Assembly (NCBI GenBank): GCA_016841875.1
Contig: JAENYG010000004.1
Coordinates: forward strand, 123,289 to 187,288
Direction: 5' to 3'
Origin: Syntrophomonas sp.
Lineage (GTDB): Bacteria > Bacillota > Syntrophomonadia > Syntrophomonadales > Syntrophomonadaceae
Length of the DNA: 64,000 nucleotides
Position 1 is the stretch's first letter, and every line of letters begins with the position of its first letter. Below the pieces are notes generated by a model. It worked only from the letters and a program-made list of their open reading frames with translations, ran no database searches and was not told the origin of the DNA. Of this stretch, positions 10,660 through 16,845 are shown one piece after another. Made by a program: the position numbers and the translations under genes.

Positions 10660-11318
10660 TTGACCACCTCGCAAGCTGACAAATCAATAATCCCGTCACA
10701 CATAACTGCTCTAAAAAACATGGGTTTAATATCTTCCGGATCCGTAAAATCCATATCATAGAGCATATACCCAAGTTCTGTTTCTCCTATCAAGCCGGAT
10801 TTGGGCACGTCATCCTCAACCAATCTAAAATTTGCCGGAAATTCTCTGCAGCCAAAACAAGGATTATGATAACATTGGCCTTTTCTCATCCTCCTAAGCG
10901 CGATATTATAGTGTTTTTCGATTGTATCCGTTTCTCCGGCCTTATCAGTTAATTCAAAGTGCGCTTCAATGATATAATGAACATTTTTAAGCACAATTGA
11001 CGCTCTTTGTTGTCTATCTTCATTCGTATTGATGTATAAGGGTTTAGCGCCACCGCCGATAACCGAATCAACGGATCTTGCCGATATTTTGGAGCTGACT
11101 TCGTTTCTTCTAATATTGGTAAATTCAATCGGATTGTAGACATGTATCTTGTCTATGCGCCAGATAATCGCGGGTTTCCAGTAAATCGAATCTATAATGC
11201 CCCGTGCTGCAGATGGCGTGATGACGTCATAGCTGACCCGCTCCACTTTCATTTCGGGTCGCGTCATCAGTGCATAATCGCCCCAAACTTCCAACTTAAT
11301 TCCATATCCCACTCCCAT
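10656..11318 (-). CDS. cas5c: Cas5c (Cas5d), pre-crRNA endoribonuclease of type I-C
   Basis: This 220-aa protein begins MGVGYGIKLEVWGDYALMTR and contains KVERVSYDVITPSAARGI, the canonical Cas5d sequence. In type I-C, Cas5 replaces Cas6: it cuts the repeat hairpin and leaves the 11-nt handle TGGATTGAAAT on each crRNA, then caps the 5' end of Cascade. The ATG at 11318 follows AAAGGGG; a GTG one codon upstream is less likely. It opens the cas5c-8c-7-4-1-2 operon, separated from cas3 by 226 bp containing the guide-like unit at 11420-11548. Confidence 0.96.
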   Translation of the reverse strand: MGVGYGIKLEVWGDYALMTRPEMKVERVSYDVITPSAARGIIDSIYWKPAIIWRIDKIHVYNPIEFTNIRRNEVSSKISARSVDSVIGGGAKPLYINTNEDRQQRASIVLKNVHYIIEAHFELTDKAGETDTIEKHYNIALRRMRKGQCYHNPCFGCREFPANFRLVEDDVPKSGLIGETELGYMLYDMDFTDPEDIKPMFFRAVMCDGIIDLSACEVVK

Positions 11319-11328
11319 CACCCCTTTG

Positions 11329-11348
11329 TTCTTATTTTAGTTATTAAT
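11329..11348 (+). promoter_or_regulatory. PAM-flanked protospacer-like target in the cas5c promoter region
   Basis: TTC at 11329-11331 is the type I-C PAM. It is followed by TTATTTTAGTTATTAAT (11332-11348), which matches the first 17 nt after the degenerate-repeat handle at 11477-11493 in 14 positions. The differences are at positions 6, 8 and 12. Positions 6 and 12 are bases flipped out of the crRNA-DNA hybrid in type I Cascades, and 8 and 12 would be G-T wobbles. Identity stops after position 17. The site lies between the putative cas5c -10 element and the start codon. Confidence 0.6.
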
Positions 11349-11357
11349 AATATATCA
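11349..11357 (-). promoter_or_regulatory. Putative cas5c operon promoter (extended -10)
   Basis: On the minus strand the sequence reads TGATATATT, an extended -10 element (TG-N-TATATT, five of six matches), placing the transcript start near 11341 with a leader of about 23 nt before the cas5c ATG. No good -35 is spaced correctly, which extended -10 promoters tolerate. An alternative is TTGGCA-16-TAAATT slightly upstream. Confidence 0.4.
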
Positions 11358-11383
11358 CTACCAATTTACTCCATATTGCAAGT

Positions 11384-11413
11384 TTGCCAATATATTGACT
11401 CAACATTTATATT
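11384..11413 (+). promoter_or_regulatory. Putative promoter of the guide-like RNA
   Basis: TTGCCA at 11384-11389 and TATATT at 11408-11413, with 18 bp between them, resemble a sigma-70 type promoter directed into the degenerate repeat. Transcription would start near 11420. The strand is opposite to the cas genes. Confidence 0.4.
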
Positions 11414-11419
11414 TGACAA

Positions 11420-11548
11420 AGAAAATTATCAATGAAAAAATCCAGCTGTCATTTCTGTTGAAGTGTGGATTGAAATTTATTCTGGTTGTTAATCGAAAAA
11501 ATTATGTCGAGCAGCTAATGGTAGATCATTGGCTGCTTGACGTTTTAT
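11420..11548 (+). ncRNA. Predicted crRNA-like guide RNA (CreR/CreA-like) in the type I-C locus
   Basis: GTGGATTGAAAT at 11465-11476 is identical to the last 12 nt of the array repeat in crRNA orientation and so includes the entire 11-nt handle left by Cas5c; the rest of the repeat is degenerate. AATCCA (11439-11444) can pair with TGGATT (11466-11471), giving a hairpin around the handle. The guide-like part starts at 11477 and its first 17 nt match a TTC-flanked site in the cas5c promoter region. A G-U-containing intrinsic terminator follows at 11506-11548. There is no second repeat. Small RNAs built this way (degenerate repeat plus partial spacer against a cas promoter) are known as CreA and CreR from other type I systems. 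That this unit works so is my inference. No separate toxin RNA was recognised. Confidence 0.6.
11506..11548 (+). terminator. Intrinsic terminator of the guide-like RNA
   Basis: The left arm GTCGAGCAGCTAATG (11506-11520) pairs with CATTGGCTGCTTGAC (11527-11541) over all 15 positions if two G-U pairs are allowed, with a 6-nt loop and then GTTTTAT. Read on the minus strand the two wobbles become C-A mismatches, so the hairpin is better formed in plus-strand RNA. It abuts and slightly overlaps the cas3 stop codon. Confidence 0.65.
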
Positions 11549-13713
11549 ACAAAAATTCCCACACCGGATTCTACGGTAAATTCAAGTCCTGTTTTACCAT
11601 TGTACATATTGATATCCCGCAAAACATAAATCCCATCATTGATAATTTCCACCATACCTGCCCCGTTCATTTTCTCAAACTCATTTCCATAAATATTCAC
11701 TGAATAGGGTTGTATCGCTCTTAAGATAGCCTTATATTCATTAATATAACGAAGCTTATTAATTAATCCTTCTGCTTTCTCATCAAATCCAATGATGATC
11801 GGCACTGTATTTTCATCAATCAATTTGAATTGACCGGCAATTTGCTTGAAGTTGAAATTAAAATTACAACCTTCCGCTCCTTTCTCCATTTCCTTAAATA
11901 CGTTGTTGACATCCAGTCCTTCCTCCCCTTCGAAGTCATATAATTCTTTAAAGTATGTCTCTATGGCTTGGGGAGAGAGGATGTCTTCAAATCTTGTAAT
12001 TATTGTTTTGGCTACTTCAATCGGTCGTTTTATTGAACTCGGCATATTTTTGGTAAAAATGCTTTCCGGCTCAAAAACATTGACGACACCGACATCTAAT
12101 TTATTCTCCCTGTTACATCTCCCTGCAGCTTGCACAATTGAATCGATTCCGGCCATTGATCGATAAACCAAAGGGAAATCAACATCAACTCCAGCCTCAA
12201 TTAATTGCGTGGAAACAACTTTACAAAGCTGTCCATTTCTTAATCTTCGCTTTATTTCATCCAATACTTCGCTCCGATGTTTGGGACACATCCTTGTTGA
12301 TAAATGAAATACCCCCTCTCCATTTAACTTTGCATAGATTTCTATAGCGTGTTTCTTGCTGTTAACGATGCATAAAGCCTGATTGCTGCTGTTTAAGTCC
12401 GCTGCAATTTGTGCTGCTTCCATTTTCCCTCTATTGATTATTCTGGTGCGTCTGAAAAATTCGTATAACGAATTCGTGTTTTCACATATTTCATTGACTT
12501 TTATTTCTTGGGGGAATCTGTCCTTCAATGATGGTTGGGTAGCGCTGCATAATACACAGGTTGATTGATAACTCATGACTAATTCTGAAACAGCCATAAG
12601 ACAGGGCGTAAGAAATTGTGTGGGTAGCATCTGGGCTTCATCAAAAATAATGACGCTGTTGGCAATATTATGAAGCTTTCTGCATTTTGAAGACTTATTG
12701 GCAAACAAGGATTCGAAAAATTGAACATTCGTTGATACAACAATCGGTATATCCCAGTTCTCCGAAGATAATTTCAGTTTATTCAATATTAAATCTTCAT
12801 CATCCTTAAAATCAAAATTGGAGTGATGTTCCAAGACATTCTCTTGGCCAAAAATATCTTTAAATATTTTCCCGGTTTGTTCGATTATGCTTGTATACGG
12901 AATCACATAAATAATTCTCTCCATACCATGCTCAAGGAGATGGTTAATGGCAAATGCAAGTGAGGAAATTGTTTTACCCCCGCCAGTTGGAACAGTAAGC
13001 GTATATAGACCTTTTTCACGTTTTGCTTTTTTGATGCAATAATTTAAAATTTCGGCTCTTTTTTTATTGATTTCCCTTTCAATATTTTTAAAATTACTGA
13101 TATAAAGATTCAGTTTCTCGTTAAAAAGTTGATAATCATAATGAACGCTTCTATCAACTTTACCCATATTTATAAATTCTTCTGTATCTAGAAAATCGGA
13201 ATCTATCAAGCATGAATAGATCATTCTGATGAAAAAAGACAGTGAAAATCCGCCTTTATTTAAAGGTTTTATATTGGGAGGCTTTCCATGTAAAAAATCA
13301 GTAATATTTATCTCTTTTTCAAAATTCGAGTAGTCGGGAAGTTGTTTTGCTCTTTTTAATCGGCCATTTAATGTTATTTCACTTGCAGTATCGCTCTTGC
13401 TGCCACCATCTGGTAGTCCACCATGATGACCCGCAATGCAATATGCTAACAATTTACCAATTATATAAATATTTTTATTTACTTCAATCGCCCCAGCTGT
13501 AGAATGATCAACCCTAATATTAGGATCATTAGTTAATTTTTTTTGAAATTCAGCAGAATACTTTCCTATGTCATGTAACATTCCACACATATAAGCATAA
13601 TCACCATTATTAAAACTATTACCAAAATTTTTGGCTCTGTTAGCAGTATTTTCTGAATGTTCTTTTATACTTTGAGTTTCTAAATCATCTTCTCTCGTAT
13701 GTGCTATATACAT
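11545..13713 (-). CDS. cas3: CRISPR-associated helicase/nuclease Cas3 with N-terminal HD domain
   Basis: This 722-aa protein carries the Cas3'' HD nuclease followed by the Cas3' superfamily 2 helicase. HD residues include H19, the HD pair at 47-48 and HHGG at 96-99. The Walker A motif PTGGGKT is at 242-248, and the motif II variant DEAQ is at 358-361. CSATQP (motif III) and QAAGRCNRE (motif VI) follow. Recruited by Cas8c at a PAM-flanked target, it nicks and degrades the non-target strand. It is the first cas gene. Its upstream region holds a possible TTGACC -35 near 13764-13769 with no clear -10. The 226-bp gap to cas5c allows cas3 to be controlled apart from Cascade. Confidence 0.97.
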   Translation of the reverse strand: MYIAHTREDDLETQSIKEHSENTANRAKNFGNSFNNGDYAYMCGMLHDIGKYSAEFQKKLTNDPNIRVDHSTAGAIEVNKNIYIIGKLLAYCIAGHHGGLPDGGSKSDTASEITLNGRLKRAKQLPDYSNFEKEINITDFLHGKPPNIKPLNKGGFSLSFFIRMIYSCLIDSDFLDTEEFINMGKVDRSVHYDYQLFNEKLNLYISNFKNIEREINKKRAEILNYCIKKAKREKGLYTLTVPTGGGKTISSLAFAINHLLEHGMERIIYVIPYTSIIEQTGKIFKDIFGQENVLEHHSNFDFKDDEDLILNKLKLSSENWDIPIVVSTNVQFFESLFANKSSKCRKLHNIANSVIIFDEAQMLPTQFLTPCLMAVSELVMSYQSTCVLCSATQPSLKDRFPQEIKVNEICENTNSLYEFFRRTRIINRGKMEAAQIAADLNSSNQALCIVNSKKHAIEIYAKLNGEGVFHLSTRMCPKHRSEVLDEIKRRLRNGQLCKVVSTQLIEAGVDVDFPLVYRSMAGIDSIVQAAGRCNRENKLDVGVVNVFEPESIFTKNMPSSIKRPIEVAKTIITRFEDILSPQAIETYFKELYDFEGEEGLDVNNVFKEMEKGAEGCNFNFNFKQIAGQFKLIDENTVPIIIGFDEKAEGLINKLRYINEYKAILRAIQPYSVNIYGNEFEKMNGAGMVEIINDGIYVLRDINMYNGKTGLEFTVESGVGIFV

Positions 13714-13864
13714 ATATCTTTTACTCTTGCCCTTTCATAAGAATTACGCCGAGTGTATTCTGCGGTCAATTATCTAAAAGTTGTTTCCGGCAGTTTTTAT
13801 AATGATTGTCATTACCTCGCCCTAGTAAATGTATAGGTCATCTTCTTTCCTAATCACTCCTCGT

Positions 13865-13981
13865 TTATTCCCGCAAATTCCCAAAGATTGGCAATACATG
13901 TGTTAATCCCTGCAGGATATGATTATATTGTATCGGCAGAGTTATCTCCCGATCAGCTGCAAGTATTACACTTATCCTCAT
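13865..13981 (-). pseudogene. Truncated cas6 remnant
   Basis: A 38-codon frame reads MRISVILAADREITLPIQYN then HILQGLTHV and stops at 13865. Its first 25 residues match the N-terminus of the intact Cas6 at 15701-16456 (MRISVVFNSDQEIVLPVQYN then HILQG), and the two are also alike at DNA level around ATCCTGCA. A GGGGAGGAA ribosome binding site precedes it. After residue 26 similarity is lost and the rest of cas6, including the Gly-rich loop, is absent. It lies upstream of cas3 on the same strand. It looks like the broken end of a second cas6 copy, perhaps cut when the type I-C genes arrived. Confidence 0.75.
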
Positions 13982-14022
13982 ATTTCTATATTTCCTCCCC
14001 ATTTTTTCCATGCAATGACATT

Positions 14023-14265
14023 TTACACCTTTTCTTTCCAGTCATCAATTTTATCGGGTTTATGTTCAAATGTTATAGCATACCTGTGAAACATTGATCT
14101 AAACCTCATTCTAATTACTGCCTCCTGCAGCGGTGAATCTCTTCGATGTGACCACCTGCACGCTGCAAGCAGCTGAAATTCATTTTGCCATTTATTATTC
14201 GTGTTGGATGAAATCACCGGCACGTTCTTGCTCTGACACCAGCCGAAGTAATTTCCATTGTTCAT
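14023..14265 (-). CDS. Uncharacterised 80-residue ORF upstream of the cas6 remnant
   Basis: This frame (MNNGNYFGWCQSKNVP to DDWKEKV) ends 41 bp before the cas6 remnant on the same strand. It is rich in Arg, Lys and aromatic residues, with no membrane segment. I recognise no domain. No strong ribosome binding site precedes the first ATG. It could be the C-terminal piece of a larger gene lost with the rest of an older CRISPR locus, or a chance frame. Confidence 0.3.
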   Translation of the reverse strand: MNNGNYFGWCQSKNVPVISSNTNNKWQNEFQLLAACRWSHRRDSPLQEAVIRMRFRSMFHRYAITFEHKPDKIDDWKEKV

Positions 14266-14330
14266 TTTATATACCGATCATTTTCCATTCGATATTTTTA
14301 CATCAGCTTGATTCTTCTGGATAAATAATT

Positions 14331-14393
14331 TCAAAATTGTGTTCCCGAGGGGCTAATATGGTCTATGTGTGTTTCGGGGACACATGATTTTGA
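14331..14393. repeat. Imperfect inverted repeat upstream of the MBL-fold gene
   Basis: The arm TCAAAATTGTGTTCCCGA (14331-14348) is the reverse complement of 14374-14393, apart from one mismatch and a 2-nt insertion; the loop is 25 nt. There is no T-tract on either strand, so a terminator is doubtful. It contains CGGGGACACA, reminiscent of the GGGGACA core in the palindromes at 43678 and 47223, and may be a small mobile palindrome. The rest of 14266-14538 shows nothing recognisable. Confidence 0.5.
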
Positions 14394-14538
14394 ATATTTT
14401 TGGAGCAATTCATTGAAGGAGATTTTTTGTGAAAGGTACAGTTTTTAAATTTGTCAGGGATTTGATTTAAAATTTGAGAATATCTTAATAATTAGAAATA
14501 CGGTATCATTGAGATAATATCTATAAAAGGGGAATACT

Positions 14539-15375
14539 ATGCAGCTTACGGTATTAATGGATAATAACACTATAATTGACAGATATCTCTTCGCTGAACC
14601 CGGACTCTCCTTCCTTATTGAAGATAAAGGAAAGAAATTTCTCTTCGATACCGGTTATTCTGATCTATTTATCAAAAACGCGACTAAGATGGGTATCGAC
14701 CTTCTGGATACAGATTCTATCATCATCTCACACGGACACCTCGATCACACCGGAGGTCTTGAACCACTGGTAAAGCTATATACTGAGGCCAAAACAGAAG
14801 GCCTGGACCATAAGAAACCCGAACTTCTAGCCCATCCCCTGGCTTTCGTCAGCAAGTGGATAACAGATTTCATCGATATTGGTTCCCTACTGGACGAATC
14901 CAGAATCCGTGGTTATTTTGATCTCCACCTGAGCAGCGGCCCCGTTTTCCTTACCGAAAATCTGGTTTTCCTGGGTGAGATCAAAAGGATCAATAATTTT
15001 GAAGGCCAGACACCTATTGGCAGTACCATAATAGATAGAAAAGAAGCAGCCGATTATCTACGGGATGATACTGCCCTGGCCTACCGGACAGCTCAAGGCC
15101 TGATTATCATTACCGGATGTTCCCACGCTGGTATCTGCAATATCATAGAACAGGCTAAAAGGGTGTTAAAAGAAGATCGAGTCATAGACATCATAGGAGG
15201 CCTTCACCTGCTGGACCCATCAGCCGAACAACTGGATGGGACCCTCGATTATCTGAAGCGGCTGCAGCCTGCCGCTGTTCATGCCTGCCACTGTACCGAT
15301 CTGTCTTCAAAGATCGCCATTTCTAAAGTCGTAAATCTTATAGAGGTAGGAGTCGGGTTGAGATTTGCTTATTGA
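14539..15375 (+). CDS. MBL-fold metallo-hydrolase
   Basis: This 278-aa metallo-beta-lactamase-fold protein has the zinc motif SHGHLDHTGG (HxHxDH), a second His in CSHAGICN, and later IGGLHLLDPS and HACHCTD. The pattern resembles the MJ0937-like group annotated as phosphoribosylaminobenzene-phosphate (methanopterin-related) synthases and similar hydrolases. The substrate cannot be told from sequence. The start ATG follows AAAGGGGAATACT. It lies alone on the plus strand between the cas6 remnant and the intact cas6, so it may be a passenger. It has no CARF or other CRISPR-ancillary domain that I can see. Confidence 0.85.
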   Translation: MQLTVLMDNNTIIDRYLFAEPGLSFLIEDKGKKFLFDTGYSDLFIKNATKMGIDLLDTDSIIISHGHLDHTGGLEPLVKLYTEAKTEGLDHKKPELLAHPLAFVSKWITDFIDIGSLLDESRIRGYFDLHLSSGPVFLTENLVFLGEIKRINNFEGQTPIGSTIIDRKEAADYLRDDTALAYRTAQGLIIITGCSHAGICNIIEQAKRVLKEDRVIDIIGGLHLLDPSAEQLDGTLDYLKRLQPAAVHACHCTDLSSKIAISKVVNLIEVGVGLRFAY

Positions 15376-15551
15376 GCAATAGAACCCAAAAGTACGTAAA
15401 TCTAGTAATCCGATTGCGGATGTAATAGAGTAAGTCAGGGTTGACAGGCCCCGATATATGGGTCTGTCCATCGGTAAAGCCAGTATAACTTGAAAAATAG
15501 CCAACTATAGTGCCGTCAATAGACGGTGTTAGCTGCCTATTTAATTTCTAT
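15376..15551. other. Gene-free stretch with two hairpins
   Basis: GACAGGCCC (15443-15451) pairs with GGGTCTGTC (15460-15468), with one G-U pair favouring plus-strand RNA, and a CCGTC-AATA-GACGG hairpin follows near 15511-15524. Neither has a T-tract. They could end the MBL-gene transcript or be part of an unrecognised structured RNA. No coding frame was recognised. Confidence 0.35.
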
Positions 15552-15587
15552 GGAAAAACAGAAAATACCGCCGTTTTACCGGCGGTA
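15552..15587 (-). terminator. Intrinsic terminator downstream of cas6
   Basis: TACCGCCG (15566-15573) and CGGCGGTA (15580-15587) form a perfect 8-bp stem with a 6-nt loop. On the minus strand it is followed by TTTTCTGTTTTT. It lies 113 bp past the cas6 stop. Confidence 0.75.
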
Positions 15588-15700
15588 GAATTGTCTGGGC
15601 ATGGTGTATATAAAGTTAGTGTAAGCATTAGTCATAATTCCAAGTTTTTATTGGATTTCTAATTATACACTTACATTATATACTTAGATCAAAAAATTTT

Positions 15701-16456
15701 CTATACCGCTTCCTGTTTTACTACTTCCCAGCACCCGAATCCCTGATTATTTTTAAAACCCAGACCAGCTTCATAGGCTACCTTTATTAGTTCCGGACAG
15801 CCTTTAAGCCAGTAAATGCCCGCATATCCTTTAACAACCGTTCCTCGATAGTTGAGTATTTTTTCAAATTTCTTCTCCTGGCTGCCGTTGGGAATAATCT
15901 TAATTTCCTTGTTATCTGGCCGGTAACCATGCACCACCTCATATTTGGTGAGCAGATTATTCTTGGCTATTTCTGCAAACTGGGATTGCCAGGGGGAGTA
16001 ATAGTTGGTGTATTTTTTTTCTTCGCGCATGCTGGTAGTACATCCTACCAGTGGTGAAAGCATTTTTATCTGTACTTTCTTTCCGAACTCAATACATTCG
16101 TGCATATCTATCCGCTCGATTTGCACTTCATTATTGCCCAGAAATACTAGATCTGATCTTTCCAGTTTGTCAGCCAGATCAAGAATGAATTCATCAACGA
16201 CAGAGGATATAATGAGCTTTGCTGGAGGAAACAAGGTGATTCTCCCGGTCTCCTTATTAAATTTAAACTTCCCCATCAGACGTGAGAACGTAAAGAGATT
16301 GAACTTCCCATTACATATTCCTTTACCTTCCTGGTGAAGAAATTTACTGTAATCCCTATCTAGTTGATTTTTATACATAAACCCTTGCAGGATGTGATTA
16401 TATTGTACTGGAAGTACGATCTCCTGGTCAGAATTAAATACTACACTAATTCGCAT
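15701..16456 (-). CDS. cas6: Solitary CRISPR endoribonuclease Cas6
   Basis: This 251-aa RAMP-fold protein has the Cas6 N-terminus MRISVVFNSDQEIVLPVQYN and the C-terminal glycine-rich loop GLGFKNNQGFGCWEV. Cas6 cuts pre-crRNA in type I-A/B and type III systems. Type I-C uses Cas5c instead, and no repeat suited to Cas6 is visible in the window. I start at the second ATG (16456) because it aligns with the remnant at 13981 and with the family; an ATG three codons upstream (16465) lies only 2 nt after the ribosome binding site. It is either a relic or serves another array elsewhere in the genome. It has its own terminator. Confidence 0.9.
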   Translation of the reverse strand: MRISVVFNSDQEIVLPVQYNHILQGFMYKNQLDRDYSKFLHQEGKGICNGKFNLFTFSRLMGKFKFNKETGRITLFPPAKLIISSVVDEFILDLADKLERSDLVFLGNNEVQIERIDMHECIEFGKKVQIKMLSPLVGCTTSMREEKKYTNYYSPWQSQFAEIAKNNLLTKYEVVHGYRPDNKEIKIIPNGSQEKKFEKILNYRGTVVKGYAGIYWLKGCPELIKVAYEAGLGFKNNQGFGCWEVVKQEAV

Positions 16457-16845
16457 ATTGTACATATCCCTTCCACTTATTACCTACACCAAGTATTATT
16501 ATAATTCTACTACCCCAGAATGCCTATAGATAGCTTCTTTTACCGTCAAATTCTTTCATATTTTGCATGTTTGCAACAGATATTGAGCGCTATGGTGTTT
16601 TTGCCAAATTAGAATTTTATTATAATTATTGTTAAAAGTCATTGATAATAGTGAGTTTATTTAATATTGGAGTTTCTTTGGGGCACTGTCCGTTTTTGTC
16701 AAATAATAATGGCTAACCTGTTTGCAGAAGTAGTTTTTCTATTATTATTTGAGTCTATTCGATTTTAATATTATACTTGGTTTTACTAGACTTACGGTTA
16801 GGCCATATAATTCTAAAAGCCTTAACCTGTTACAGGGGATATATA
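16457..16845. promoter_or_regulatory. Intergenic region with an AT-rich inverted repeat before the MATE gene
   Basis: The region separates divergent cas6 and the MATE gene. TCAAATAATAAT (16699-16710) and ATTATTATTTGA (16741-16752) form a perfect 12-bp inverted repeat with a 30-nt gap about 95 bp before the MATE start. It could be an operator or leader hairpin. No gene or other clear signal was recognised. Confidence 0.35.

Noticed and set aside
11465-11476. The 12-nt repeat-like string as a remnant of an old CRISPR array
   Set aside because: Only one copy exists, and only the handle is conserved. A terminator and a promoter-matching guide follow, which an array relic would not explain. Not fully excluded.
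13714-13864. cas3 promoter as a second target of the guide
   Set aside because: TTC followed by TTAT occurs on the minus strand near 13743, but the match ends after four bases.
14539-15375. MBL-fold gene as a new CRISPR effector or ring nuclease
   Set aside because: No CARF, ring-nuclease or DNA-binding domain, own strand and ribosome binding site. Position alone is not evidence.
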